Positions 1-8,381 of a stretch of 64,000 nt of DNA are shown here, one piece after another. The notes beneath the pieces were generated by a model. That model did no database searches and was not told where the DNA came from. It worked only from the letters and a program-made list of their open reading frames with translations. Source of the stretch: an uncultured bacterium (GTDB lineage: Bacteria > Cyanobacteriota > Vampirovibrionia > Gastranaerophilales > Gastranaerophilaceae); contig CAMTMK010000001.1 in the NCBI GenBank assembly GCA_947073645.1, positions 1 to 64,000 on the forward strand. Direction: 5' to 3'. Every line of letters begins with the position of its first letter. Positions within the stretch are counted from its first letter, which is position 1. Position numbers and translations under genes: made by a program.

Positions 1-617
1 CCTATTGCTTTTTTTATGTATGTTTCTGCACTGATTAAGTCATTTGATTTTAAATACCCCAAAGATGCAACATAATTTGCATAGTCGGAATTTTGAAGCA
101 AAGAAGTGTTTTTAACAAGCTCTGCCGTAGCTTCACGACTTTGGTCATTATACATAATGTTTGAAAAAACTTCACCCAAGTATATTTCATCATCTCTTTT
201 AAGTTTTTTAGACGGGAAATAATAGAGTTTCATATCTTCAACTACAAAATCTGAAAGACTCTTATCATCAATTTTTGAAACTGCCATATCAGAAAGGTTG
301 AAAAAACCGATGTCAGCCATTCTTTGAGCAAGCTGAATGTAAGCATAATCACTTTCATCCATTGTTTCTACAAGAACTTTAAAATCGTTATAAGCAGACT
401 TTACGTTGCTCTGCACAAACCTGTCAAAAGCTATTGCATATTGATTGTGCAGACTGTTATGAGTCAAAACGGCTTTTTTCACAGGCAGAGCAATTGTATT
501 TGAAGGAATTTGCATTGGTAAAAGCGGGTTTGCAGGAGCAATTATGTCAAACCCTTCTGCAAAAACAGGTGATGACACAAATGCAACTATTGAAAGTGTA
601 CAAAAAAGTTTTTTCAT
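1..617 (-). CDS. Secreted TPR-like protein, partial (C-terminus beyond left edge)
   Basis: Not recognised as a named family. The first ~20 residues (MKKLFCTLSIVAFVSSPVFA) form a signal peptide with an AFA-type cleavage site. The next ~185 residues are helix-rich, with alternating tyrosine/alanine patterns (e.g. DYAYIQLAQRMADIGFFNLS, DYANYVASLGYLKS) that look like degenerate TPR repeats. The reading frame stays open to the window edge, so the C-terminus is missing. Its ATG shares one base with the TAA of the upstream HD-GYP gene (TAATG), which implies translational coupling in one operon. Probably periplasmic or outer-membrane associated. Function unknown. Confidence 0.8.
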   Translation of the reverse strand, partial: MKKLFCTLSIVAFVSSPVFAEGFDIIAPANPLLPMQIPSNTIALPVKKAVLTHNSLHNQYAIAFDRFVQSNVKSAYNDFKVLVETMDESDYAYIQLAQRMADIGFFNLSDMAVSKIDDKSLSDFVVEDMKLYYFPSKKLKRDDEIYLGEVFSNIMYNDQSREATAELVKNTSLLQNSDYANYVASLGYLKSNDLISAETYIKKAI

Positions 618-2287
618 TAACCCTCTATGTTATCTTTATTCCCCGAATAGTAAAAATTAAACAATTCTGCAATGTGTTTATTTTGACTATTCTCATCTGT
701 TATAAAATCACAAATATTTCTCAAATTAAAGTGACTTAAAGTTTCACAATCTTCATCTTTCAAAGAATGATGATTTTCTGTCAAAAATACTTTTACGATT
801 TTGTCTGTTGAAATCTTCAAGAATGCATCAACAAGTTTTCCGTCAAAATGTCTATCCTTACCGCTTACCAAGATATCAATAACGTTTTGAATAGGCATTT
901 TATCACGGTAGTGACGTTTTGAAGTTATCGCATCAAACACATCCGCAACGGCTAATATTCTTCCGCCGTATGGAATTTCTTCACCTTTAAGGTGTCTGTA
1001 ATACCCTGAGCCATCGTATTTTTCATGGTGTGAGCAGGCGAATTCGGTAATCATTTTAAAGCTTTCTGATGTGTGAATTTTTTCTAAAATATCATGAGTA
1101 ATTTTTACGTGTTCCTGAATATGCTTATATTCCTCATCTGTAAGTTTTCCCTCTTTTTGAAGAACTGAATCTCTAATACCGATTTTTCCAATATCATGCA
1201 AAATTGCAGCCTTTTCAATCAGTTCTTTATATTTTTCGTCACATCCGAGTTCATCAGCAAGAAGCATTGAATAAAGTTTTACACGGCTTGAATGACCTGC
1301 CGTAATCTTGTCGCGGGCATCGATAGAGGTTGCGAGAGTATTAATAAAACTTTCAAAAAGCTCTTTCTGTTCTTTAAATAATTGTGCGTTTTCTAAAGCA
1401 ATAGAGGCACTTCCGCCGATTGCAACAAGTAAATCCTCGTCGCCTTTTGTAAACACTCCGCTCATTTTATTCAGAACCTGAAAAGCACCGATAATTTCCT
1501 GATTATTATTTTTAATAGGCAGACAAAGAATTGTTTTTGTCACATAACCTGTTTTTTTATCAACTTCAGGGTTAAAACGCGGGTCATTATAAGCATCAGG
1601 GATATTTAAAGGTTCGCCAGTCTGAACAACATATCCGGCAAGCCCTTTATCTGCAGGAAATCTAATTTCCTGACTATCCATACCTAAAGCAACTTTGCTC
1701 CAGAGTTCATTTTTCTCTTTATCAAGTAAAAATACTGTACATCTGTCCGCCTGAATTGCAATTTTAGTTTCTTCTGCAATAACCTTTAAAAGCACATTAA
1801 TATCAGTCACGGCAGTAATTGAGCGTCCGATTTTAACAAGTGATACAAGCGGGTCGCTTTTAATAGGCAGTGAAAAATCCATACCGTTCTTAATTTGTTT
1901 CGCACGAGTAAGCACATATCCCATAATTGAAAGCTCATCACCATATGTCATTGCAATGTTTTTGGCATTATCAAAGTGGATAAGCGCAACATCTTTATTG
2001 CCCTCTCCAAAATCAACCGTACCCTGTGCGTATTCATTCACAAGTTTTGCGGTATTACTTTTGGAAAACTGCGCCATATACCTCGCATCGCTTAAACATT
2101 TCAAAGCTTCCGAAACATTATTTTTATCCTGCAGATACTTTGCCATTCCAAGCAAGCTTAAAACAACAGAAACGCTGTCGTCAGAATTTTCTTTTGCCTG
2201 CTCAAATAATTCCACTGCACCGTCATAATTCTTATCTTCCAAAAGGGCTAAGCCTTTTCTTATAACCTCTGTATCACAATCAATCAT
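617..2287 (-). CDS. TPR-GAF-HD-GYP domain protein (putative cyclic-di-GMP phosphodiesterase)
   Basis: 556 residues with no membrane segment. Residues 1-130 are TPR-like helices, ~160-305 a GAF sensor domain (FPADKGLAGYVVQTGEPLNI is typical) and ~310-500 an HD-GYP domain. The HD pair is H364-D365 in HDIGKIG, followed by HHEKYDG at 420-426. The name-giving GYP motif reads GYY (428-430), an uncommon change, while the flanking HLKGEEIP is normal. HD-GYP proteins usually hydrolyse cyclic-di-GMP to GMP, so a cytosolic signalling role is inferred, with TPR and GAF regions as sensors. It overlaps the downstream secreted TPR-like gene by one base. Confidence 0.9.
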   Translation of the reverse strand: MIDCDTEVIRKGLALLEDKNYDGAVELFEQAKENSDDSVSVVLSLLGMAKYLQDKNNVSEALKCLSDARYMAQFSKSNTAKLVNEYAQGTVDFGEGNKDVALIHFDNAKNIAMTYGDELSIMGYVLTRAKQIKNGMDFSLPIKSDPLVSLVKIGRSITAVTDINVLLKVIAEETKIAIQADRCTVFLLDKEKNELWSKVALGMDSQEIRFPADKGLAGYVVQTGEPLNIPDAYNDPRFNPEVDKKTGYVTKTILCLPIKNNNQEIIGAFQVLNKMSGVFTKGDEDLLVAIGGSASIALENAQLFKEQKELFESFINTLATSIDARDKITAGHSSRVKLYSMLLADELGCDEKYKELIEKAAILHDIGKIGIRDSVLQKEGKLTDEEYKHIQEHVKITHDILEKIHTSESFKMITEFACSHHEKYDGSGYYRHLKGEEIPYGGRILAVADVFDAITSKRHYRDKMPIQNVIDILVSGKDRHFDGKLVDAFLKISTDKIVKVFLTENHHSLKDEDCETLSHFNLRNICDFITDENSQNKHIAELFNFYYSGNKDNIEG

Positions 2288-2376
2288 CTTCTCTTTTCCA
2301 TAAATTTACAACTATCTGTTTTTATTGTACAATATTTTTGGCAATAATACAAATAGTTTTTTAAAAAGGTTATGGG

Positions 2377-3063
2377 ATGAAAAAGATTACGATATTGATA
2401 CCTGTTTTTAATGAGGTTAATACTCTTTCTCAAATTTTGGAGAAAGTTGAAAATACAGATTTTTGCGGTCTGGAAAAAGAAATAATTCTTATCGACGATT
2501 ATTCAACAGACGGCACTAGAGATTTGTATAAAAATTATAATTACAAAATTCTTTACCACGAATATAATCAGGGCAAAGGCGCGGCTTTGCGTACAGGATT
2601 TAAAGAAGCAACAGGCGATATTATAGTAATTCAAGATGCCGATATGGAATACGACCCTGTTGACTATGAACCGCTGATTAAACTTATACTTGACGGCAGA
2701 GCAGATGTCTGCTACGGTTCAAGACTATCAGGCGGAAAACCTTCTCGCTCATTTATGTTCCACCACCTGCTCGGTAATAAATTCTTATCACTTTTAACAA
2801 ATATTCTGTACGGTTCGACTTTAACCGATATGGAAACATGTTATAAAGCTTTCAGAGCAGAATTTATCAAAGGAATTGAGATTAAATCAAACAGATTCGA
2901 CTTTGAACCCGAAATTACCGCAAAAGTTTTAAAACGAGGAGCAAGATTATACGAACTTCCAATTTCATATTACGGACGCGAGTTTTCGGAAGGTAAAAAA
3001 ATCACGTGGCGTGACGGTATTCACGCAATAATTGCATTAGTAAAATATAGATTTATGGATTAA
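2377..3063 (+). CDS. Family 2 glycosyltransferase (DPM1/DpgS-like)
   Basis: 228 residues, a GT-A fold glycosyltransferase. It starts with the strand-loop ITILIPVFNE, then IDDYSTDGT at ~40-48 for nucleotide-sugar binding, and DADMEYDP at ~88-95 as the metal-binding DxD region. No C-terminal membrane helices are seen, so it resembles the short soluble dolichyl/polyprenyl-phosphate sugar synthases. It probably transfers a sugar from a nucleotide sugar to a lipid carrier, but the sugar cannot be told. The ATG follows AAAGG and gives the normal family N-terminus. It is the first of five consecutive rightward genes. Confidence 0.88.
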   Translation: MKKITILIPVFNEVNTLSQILEKVENTDFCGLEKEIILIDDYSTDGTRDLYKNYNYKILYHEYNQGKGAALRTGFKEATGDIIVIQDADMEYDPVDYEPLIKLILDGRADVCYGSRLSGGKPSRSFMFHHLLGNKFLSLLTNILYGSTLTDMETCYKAFRAEFIKGIEIKSNRFDFEPEITAKVLKRGARLYELPISYYGREFSEGKKITWRDGIHAIIALVKYRFMD

Positions 3064-3077
3064 GAAAGGACAACGTT

Positions 3078-3923
3078 ATGAAGAAATTTTTCACTTTTTT
3101 TGTATGTGCAATTTTATCATTACATCTATCAGCAAACGCAGCTACAACTACTAACTGGAACAGTGCTGCACAAGTAAAAAGAGTTAATACTATCGGCAAA
3201 AACCTTTTGGCTAAAAACAACTTACCGACAAAAATCACATTCAAAGTTATGCAAACTGACGAAATCAACGCTTTTGCAAATGCAGATAAAGAAATTTATG
3301 TATACACAGGTCTTTTAAAATTCGTAGAAAATGATGCTGAACTTGCAGCCGTAATCTCTCACGAAATCGGTCACATCGTTAACAACCACGTAGCAAAACA
3401 AAATGTTGTAGGAACAGTTACTGCAACTGCAATTTATAACGCAAATATTGACTCAAGAATTAAAGCAGGTGCAAATATCGCAAACAATATGACAATGCTT
3501 AAAATGTCAAGAACAGAAGAATACGAAGCTGATATTACAGGCGCAGACCTTATGACAAAAGCAGGCTACAATCCGCTTGCAATGGTTTCTGTTCTAAACA
3601 AAATCAGCGGAAACTACGTTGATGTAATCTCAACTCACCCGTCAGGCGATAAAAGAACAATGTACGTTTATGATTACATTACATACACATATCCGCAAAA
3701 AACCAAATTAGGTTACACATCAGCATCTTTCAAAAGTTTTATGAACTATGCAGGCCCTATTGTTAAAGAAAGAAATGCTGACCCTAAAAAATTGGCTAAA
3801 TTCAACAAATCTCAAGAAAAACTTAAAGCTAAAAGAGCAGCTAAACTTGAAAAATATAAAACTGCAAAAGACAGTAACGGCTGGGATAAATCATTCAACG
3901 TAATAAGAGCAATCTCTTATTAG
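3078..3923 (+). CDS. M48-family zinc metalloprotease, secreted
   Basis: 281 residues. Residues 1-21 are a signal peptide ending ANA. The active-site motif HEIGH is at 95-99, and the third zinc ligand is E148 in SRTEEYEAD, the usual M48 (BepA/YcaL/Oma1-like) EXXXD arrangement. There are no transmembrane segments after the signal, so it is predicted to be periplasmic and act in envelope protein quality control. The C-terminal ~50 residues are Lys/Ala-rich (KLAKFNKSQEKLKAKRAAK). It follows the glycosyltransferase by 14 bases and is followed 11 bases later by a paralogue without active-site residues. Confidence 0.92.
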   Translation: MKKFFTFFVCAILSLHLSANAATTTNWNSAAQVKRVNTIGKNLLAKNNLPTKITFKVMQTDEINAFANADKEIYVYTGLLKFVENDAELAAVISHEIGHIVNNHVAKQNVVGTVTATAIYNANIDSRIKAGANIANNMTMLKMSRTEEYEADITGADLMTKAGYNPLAMVSVLNKISGNYVDVISTHPSGDKRTMYVYDYITYTYPQKTKLGYTSASFKSFMNYAGPIVKERNADPKKLAKFNKSQEKLKAKRAAKLEKYKTAKDSNGWDKSFNVIRAISY

Positions 3924-3934
3924 AAAGGGGAAAA

Positions 3935-4765
3935 ATGAAAAAATTACTATTATTATTTACGGCAATTTTACTCGCAGCTCCTGCATTTTCAGCTAATTGG
4001 AGTGCAGTAGACAGAGTTCCGACAGTGGGTAAACAAATCCTTACAAAAAACAATCTGCCCGCAGACACTAAATTTGTTGTAACAGAAACTGCCGTTGTAA
4101 ATAGCACTTCTAATACAAACAAAGAAATTTATATCCAAAAAGAAGCTTTGGGCTATACAGGCAATGATAACGAAGTTGCAGCAGTTATTTCTCAAGAAAT
4201 CGGTACAATAATTAATGCTAACGCATCAAAGAAAAAACTTGTTTCTAACCTTACATCAGCATTAGCTGGAAGCGTTTCAGGAGAAAGCGCTCAAAATAAT
4301 GCGATAATTATCAACGAACTTGCAATGAACAATATGTCAGCAAAAGACCAGATGGATGCTGACGTTACAGGTGTTGACTTAATGATTCAGGCAGGTTACA
4401 ACCCGCTTGCAATGATTGTGGTTCTCGGCAAAATGCCTGGTTCAACAATGGATACTTTAAAAAGCCAGCCAAACAATTTCAAACGCACAATGTATATTTA
4501 TGATTATTTGACATACAATTATCCATCAAAAATCAAAGCAGGATACAATTGTAAAGAATACAAAAACTTTGCGGCATACGTTCAGCCTACAGTTGATGAA
4601 AGAAAAGCAGACAAGAAAAAACTTGCAAAATTCAACAAAGAACAAGCAAAATTAAAATCAGAACGCGCAAAACAAATCGCTAAATACAAAGCAACAGGCG
4701 GTTTGAACGGTTGGGATGCTTCTTACACAATCTTGAAAAACTTATCTGAAAGTTCAGAAAAATAA
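3935..4765 (+). CDS. Catalytically dead M48 paralogue (pseudoprotease)
   Basis: 276 residues, co-linear with the preceding M48 protease: signal peptide (1-19, ending AFS), the same GKQILTKNNLP start, ADVTGVDLMIQAGYNPLAMI middle and KKLAKFNKEQ tail. The HEXXH motif has become QEIGT (87-91), and the position of the third zinc ligand is Q139 instead of Glu. All three zinc ligands are lost, yet the frame is intact over the full length, so this is a maintained non-enzyme rather than a decaying gene. It may bind clients or regulate its sister protease. Both genes share an operon (GAAAGGGG ribosome site, 11-base gap). Confidence 0.88.
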   Translation: MKKLLLLFTAILLAAPAFSANWSAVDRVPTVGKQILTKNNLPADTKFVVTETAVVNSTSNTNKEIYIQKEALGYTGNDNEVAAVISQEIGTIINANASKKKLVSNLTSALAGSVSGESAQNNAIIINELAMNNMSAKDQMDADVTGVDLMIQAGYNPLAMIVVLGKMPGSTMDTLKSQPNNFKRTMYIYDYLTYNYPSKIKAGYNCKEYKNFAAYVQPTVDERKADKKKLAKFNKEQAKLKSERAKQIAKYKATGGLNGWDASYTILKNLSESSEK

Positions 4766-4768
4766 GGC

Positions 4769-4788
4769 GAAGGGGGCTCACCCCCTTC
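4769..4788 (+). terminator. Intergenic hairpin, weak terminator or mRNA stabiliser
   Basis: Perfect 8-bp stem GAAGGGGG / CCCCCTTC with a CTCA loop, directly after the dead M48 stop codon. There is no run of T after it, so it more likely stabilises the 3' end or causes partial termination before the zinc-ribbon gene. Confidence 0.45.
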
Positions 4789-4805
4789 CTTTCAAAAGGA
4801 GATAT

Positions 4806-5318
4806 ATGGCAGACACACAAAACAACTTAACTTGTCCCGCTTGCGGATGCGAAATGACTAAACTTTTTATAGCAGATAAAGCTATAAATCTGGATATATG
4901 CGCAAACGGATGCGGAGGAATATATTTCGATAATCAGGAAATCCAAGAATTCAGCGGAGAAAATGAAGATTTATCAGAAATCAAAAAACTTATTGACGGT
5001 AAAAACTTCATGCCTGTCGACGAAACACTAACACGCGTTTGCCCTAACTGCAAAACTCCAATGGCAAAAACAAATGCATTTGGAATACAAATTGACACCT
5101 GCTATAAATGCGGTGGAATTTTCCTTGATAACGGCGAATTTGAACAAATCAGAACTCATTTCAAAAAACGGCAAAAAGTTCAACCTGTAAATGTTAATAA
5201 TGCAAGTGAAATTAATCTGAATGATTTCTACACATACGAACAGAACAATTACAGCAGATTTAATTTCCTTTTAACAATTTTATTAACTCCATTACATAGA
5301 CGTAATAGATTTTTTTAA
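4806..5318 (+). CDS. Double TFIIB-type zinc-ribbon protein
   Basis: 170 residues with two zinc-ribbon modules. Module one is CPACGCEM...CANGCGGIYFDNQEI (about residues 11-45), and module two is CPNCKTPM...CYKCGGIFLDNGEF (about 77-115). Each has two CxxC-like knuckles followed by the (I/F)(Y/F)(F/L)DN signature of the zf-TFIIB family. Such proteins are common in bacteria and usually of unknown role, perhaps nucleic-acid or metal related. The ribosome site AAAGGAG is 5 bases before the ATG. Its 3' end overlaps the oppositely oriented phosphohexomutase gene by 27 bases. Confidence 0.85.
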   Translation: MADTQNNLTCPACGCEMTKLFIADKAINLDICANGCGGIYFDNQEIQEFSGENEDLSEIKKLIDGKNFMPVDETLTRVCPNCKTPMAKTNAFGIQIDTCYKCGGIFLDNGEFEQIRTHFKKRQKVQPVNVNNASEINLNDFYTYEQNNYSRFNFLLTILLTPLHRRNRFF

Positions 5319-6662
5319 TCTTTCCAGACTTTCTAAACTTTCGCTTTCAAAATAAATTCTAAGCAGCGGTTCTGTACCGCTCGGACGAACTAAAATCCAG
5401 CTTTGATTATCATCAAAGTATAATTTTACACCGTCTTTTGTATCAATTTTACTTACTTTAAAATCTCCGATTGAAGTTTTATTTTTGTATTCTTCAAGCA
5501 GCGGTTTAACCTCATCAAAATTCTCAAGATGTTTATCAATCCTGTCATTATAGAACTTACACCCGACAAAATCATACAAATCTTTTTGAAGCTCAACAAG
5601 GGATTTATGTTCACACTCCATTGCTTCTAACACAAGAAGATTTGCTAATAAACCGTCTTTTTCGGGAATATGTCCCTGAATACTCAATCCGCCGGATTCT
5701 TCACCTCCGATAATCGGATTAAATTTACGCATAGCTTCACCAACATGTTTAAATCCGACAGCAGTTTCAACAACTTGTACCCCGAGTTTTTCGGCAGCTT
5801 TATTGAGCAAAAGACTTGCCCCGACTGTTTTTACCAAACATCCTGAATACCCTTTATTCTTTTTCAAATGCATCAAAAGAATTGAAATAATTTCGTTTGG
5901 CGAAACATACTCACCATTCTCATTTATTACTCCAAACCTGTCAGCATCGCCATCGTTTGCAAAACCGATAGAATTTGGAACTGCTTTGACTTTTTCAATA
6001 AGCTCTGCTAAAAATTTCGGTTTCGGTTCAGGCATTCCACCTCCAAAATTAACATCATGAAACATGTGAAGACTGTCAAATTTCACGTTATGTTTTTCAA
6101 GAAGTTTGTCGAAATATCCGACACTTGCTGAATAAAGCCCGTCAAAAATTATGTTTTTGTCAAAAGATTTAATTTCAACCAGTTTTTCAATATGTTCAAA
6201 ATAATCGGGTGCAAAATCATATTTCTGTACTTCACCCTGACCTTGAATATCAAAAGATACATCCAAATTTTTCATCAATTCATCCGTAATCTCAGAAGTA
6301 GCAGGCCCCGCATAATCCGGAATAAATTTAATCCCCAAATATTCAGGAGGATTGTGAGAAGCCGTAAACATAACCGCACAAGCATTTAAGTATTTTGCAC
6401 TATATGCTAAAACAGGTGTCGGAAGAACTTTATCTGACAATAATACATTAAAGCCATACCCTGCAAGTTGATTTGCCGTTTGTTGAGCAAACTCAAATGC
6501 CATATTACGCGGATCATAACCGACAATAATTTTCTTATCAGAACCGAAGTTATCAAAAACATATTTTCCAATCGCCTTTGTAACCGTTCTTACATTTTCT
6601 TCATTAAAATCTTTTCCTACAACAGCTCTCCAGCCGTCTGTTCCAAATTTTATACAGCTCAT
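5292..6662 (-). CDS. Phosphoglucomutase/phosphomannomutase family protein
   Basis: 456 residues of the alpha-D-phosphohexomutase superfamily. All four landmarks are present: the phosphoserine loop TASHNP (near residue 100), the metal loop NDGDADRFG (~237-245), the sugar-specificity loop GEESGG (~322-327) and the phosphate-binding RPSGTEP near the C-terminus. It interconverts hexose 1- and 6-phosphates. Whether the substrate is glucose, mannose or glucosamine is not settled by these motifs, though the GEESGG loop fits PGM/PMM better than GlmM. It overlaps acpS by four bases (ATGA), so the two are co-translated. Confidence 0.88.
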   Translation of the reverse strand: MSCIKFGTDGWRAVVGKDFNEENVRTVTKAIGKYVFDNFGSDKKIIVGYDPRNMAFEFAQQTANQLAGYGFNVLLSDKVLPTPVLAYSAKYLNACAVMFTASHNPPEYLGIKFIPDYAGPATSEITDELMKNLDVSFDIQGQGEVQKYDFAPDYFEHIEKLVEIKSFDKNIIFDGLYSASVGYFDKLLEKHNVKFDSLHMFHDVNFGGGMPEPKPKFLAELIEKVKAVPNSIGFANDGDADRFGVINENGEYVSPNEIISILLMHLKKNKGYSGCLVKTVGASLLLNKAAEKLGVQVVETAVGFKHVGEAMRKFNPIIGGEESGGLSIQGHIPEKDGLLANLLVLEAMECEHKSLVELQKDLYDFVGCKFYNDRIDKHLENFDEVKPLLEEYKNKTSIGDFKVSKIDTKDGVKLYFDDNQSWILVRPSGTEPLLRIYFESESLESLERLKKSITSM

Positions 6663-7003
6663 ACTACCTCCGCTGTAACAAAAGCAACTGCTTTTGTTCT
6701 ATCATGCGACAAACTTAACTCAAAAGTAATATCTTTTTCGAGTTTTCTTAAAATCCTTATTTGCGGACATCTGTTTTCATTATGATATACTTCTATCTCT
6801 GACAAATTAACAGCTGTAATTTCAAGTGCCGTAAGAGCTTTTATAACAGCTTCTTTCGCACAAAAACGCACCGCAAAATGACTTTCGGGCTTAGAATATT
6901 TCATACAGTATTCTATCTCCACAGGTGTAAAAACACGCTCGATAAATTCCTGAGATTTATCTTTAAATCTTTCTATATCTTCAATATCTACTCCGACTGC
7001 CAT
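6659..7003 (-). CDS. acpS: Holo-[acyl-carrier-protein] synthase
   Basis: 114 residues, slightly short for the family (~120). It has the N-terminal GVDIEDIERF motif carrying the magnesium-binding aspartate, the central FCAKEAVIKAL with the second acidic ligand, and the C-terminal LSHDRTKAVAFV strand. It transfers 4'-phosphopantetheine from CoA to apo-ACP for fatty-acid synthesis. There is no Shine-Dalgarno before the ATG. Instead a -10 box lies 6 bases upstream, so the mRNA is probably leaderless. First gene of an acpS-phosphohexomutase operon. Confidence 0.93.
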   Translation of the reverse strand: MAVGVDIEDIERFKDKSQEFIERVFTPVEIEYCMKYSKPESHFAVRFCAKEAVIKALTALEITAVNLSEIEVYHNENRCPQIRILRKLEKDITFELSLSHDRTKAVAFVTAEVV

Positions 7004-7009
7004 ATCCGA

Positions 7010-7038
7010 ATTTTAGCAAACATTGACGAATTTTGCAA
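7010..7038 (-). promoter_or_regulatory. Leaderless promoter of acpS
   Basis: On the minus strand: -35 TTGCAA (7038-7033), 17-base spacer, -10 TAAAAT (7015-7010), then 6 bases to the ATG at 7003. The predicted start site coincides with the A of ATG, and no ribosome-binding site is present. It overlaps the divergent promoter at 7023-7052. Confidence 0.65.
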
Positions 7039-7052
7039 ACATATGATAAAAT
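7023..7052 (+). promoter_or_regulatory. Promoter of the tail-fibre gene pair
   Basis: -35 TTGACG (7023-7028), 18-base spacer, -10 TAAAAT (7047-7052). It lies back to back with the acpS promoter and shares bases with it. Downstream is a ~45-base leader and the GAAAGGA ribosome site before 7103. Confidence 0.6.
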
Positions 7053-7102
7053 AGGGTATCAAACGCCTTTTATATTCATTAAATTGGTCAGAAAGGAAAT
7101 TT

Positions 7103-7783
7103 ATGACTAATTCAATGATACCATATTCGTTCATACCCGGCACAAAAGCAAAAGCCGGCGAAGTTAATGCGAATTTTATTGCACTTGCAGATATCATAGA
7201 TAAAAATAAAGAACTTGCTATGGAAAATGTTCTTGAAATAAAAGAACTCATGAAAGATAAAGCAGACAAAGATGAATTAATCAATGACTTTACAATCTCA
7301 AGCGCCGACACAGATTTAAACGACTACAAAACCCCCGGAACTTATATATTCTCTGCACTTTATACACCATTGAATATTCCAAAAGGGGAATCCGGAACAC
7401 TGACCGTAGCCGGTTCTGAAGAATCAACGGTAAAACAAATCTGGTACTGTGACGGAATTAACGGAGAAATTTTCACACGCAGTTATCAAAATGCAGAATG
7501 GAGTGAATGGAATTCGAATGTCGGCAGTGTTACTTTAAAAAACCCCGGCTATTTAAAATTCCCTAACGGTTTTGTTATGCAATGGGGTCAAGGAAGTGTT
7601 GCCAAAGCAATAACTTACCCTGTTGCTTTCGAAACATTTGTATGTCCTGTTGCTTTAAAAAACGGTTGCGGCACAGATTTCACACGAAGTGATATGGGAT
7701 TTACCGCATCAACATTAACAGGCTTTACATATAACACAGCCGGAAAATACAGTTCACTAAACTGGTTAGCAATAGGTTACTAA
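7103..7783 (+). CDS. Phage tail-fibre-like protein (pyocin-knob and gp53-like C-terminal domain)
   Basis: 226 residues. After a short N-terminus with a predicted coiled coil (~28-60), residues ~75-140 match the pyocin-knob fold: YKTPGTYIF...IWYCDGINGEIFTRSY...WSEW. The C-terminus (~150-226) matches the gp53-like tail-fibre tip: FPNGFVMQWGQGS, YPVAFETF and the terminal NWLAIGY. Such proteins bind receptors at the tip of phage or pyocin fibres. The anchoring N-terminal region is very short. No head, sheath, portal or integrase genes lie nearby, so this is an orphan, possibly domesticated or left from a prophage. Followed 10 bases later by a chaperone-like gene. Confidence 0.75.
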   Translation: MTNSMIPYSFIPGTKAKAGEVNANFIALADIIDKNKELAMENVLEIKELMKDKADKDELINDFTISSADTDLNDYKTPGTYIFSALYTPLNIPKGESGTLTVAGSEESTVKQIWYCDGINGEIFTRSYQNAEWSEWNSNVGSVTLKNPGYLKFPNGFVMQWGQGSVAKAITYPVAFETFVCPVALKNGCGTDFTRSDMGFTASTLTGFTYNTAGKYSSLNWLAIGY

Positions 7784-7793
7784 GGAGAAAATT

Positions 7794-8201
7794 ATGAAAT
7801 ATTACGGAACAAAAAACAATAAAGATTATGGATTTTATGAACACAATTTCGAAAATGCCGTTGAAATAACTGATGAATATTGGATAAATCTCCTTTCTCA
7901 ACAAGCTGAAGGAAAAATAATAATCCTATACGAAAATAAAGTTATGGCAGTAGAGGAAAATGAATACGAATTACAAAACGGCTTATGGACTAAATTATCA
8001 AATACAGAAAGTAAAACAAGACAACTTACAATACAAAATGCAGTTCGGGCTGAGGAGATTCTACAGGAACTGGATATTTTAGACCAAAAACGTATCAGAG
8101 CAATAGCCGAACCCTCATTGAAGGATGAAAATACAACCTGGTTGGAATACTATAATACCCAAATAGCAAATCTTCGTGACGAACTGGCTGAAATTTCATA
8201 A
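7794..8201 (+). CDS. Tail-fibre-associated protein (putative fibre assembly chaperone)
   Basis: 135 residues, starting at an ATG preceded by AAGGAGAAA. The N-terminal part (MKYYGTKNNKDYGFYEH) recalls small phage proteins encoded just after tail fibres. The C-terminal half has an amphipathic helix and the pattern DQKRIRAIAEPS...WLEYYNTQIANLRDEL, seen in phage tail-associated proteins of unknown role. The pairing with the fibre gene and a shared terminator supports a joint function, probably folding or assembly of the fibre. Assignment by context is moderate, and the molecular role is unproven. Confidence 0.6.
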   Translation: MKYYGTKNNKDYGFYEHNFENAVEITDEYWINLLSQQAEGKIIILYENKVMAVEENEYELQNGLWTKLSNTESKTRQLTIQNAVRAEEILQELDILDQKRIRAIAEPSLKDENTTWLEYYNTQIANLRDELAEIS

Positions 8202-8210
8202 CAAAAAAAT

Positions 8211-8243
8211 AAAACCGGTTTAATTAAACCGGTTTTATTTTTT
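8211..8243 (+). terminator. Rho-independent terminator of the tail-fibre pair
   Basis: Perfect dyad: AAAACCGGTTTAA followed directly by TTAAACCGGTTTT, then an ATTTTTT tract. Effective in both directions. Confidence 0.85.
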
Positions 8244-8381
8244 AATACCCAAATATGCACACATCATCTTATGAATAAATTCGTTAAATCTTATCCATTT
8301 ATTTTCTCCATAGCTTTATCAAAAACTGTAAAATTTTTTTTTGCGCATGATATAATTATTTACAAAAGGGAGATATGAAAA

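Noticed and set aside
434-739. Rightward open frame opposite the partial secreted gene and the HD-GYP gene end
   Set aside because: It has no ribosome site and lies antisense to two well-supported genes that overlap by TAATG; a chance open frame.
7103-8201. A full prophage or tailocin locus
   Set aside because: Only the fibre and helper genes are present. Both sides are housekeeping genes (acpS, tyrS) with no integrase, sheath, portal or lysis gene.
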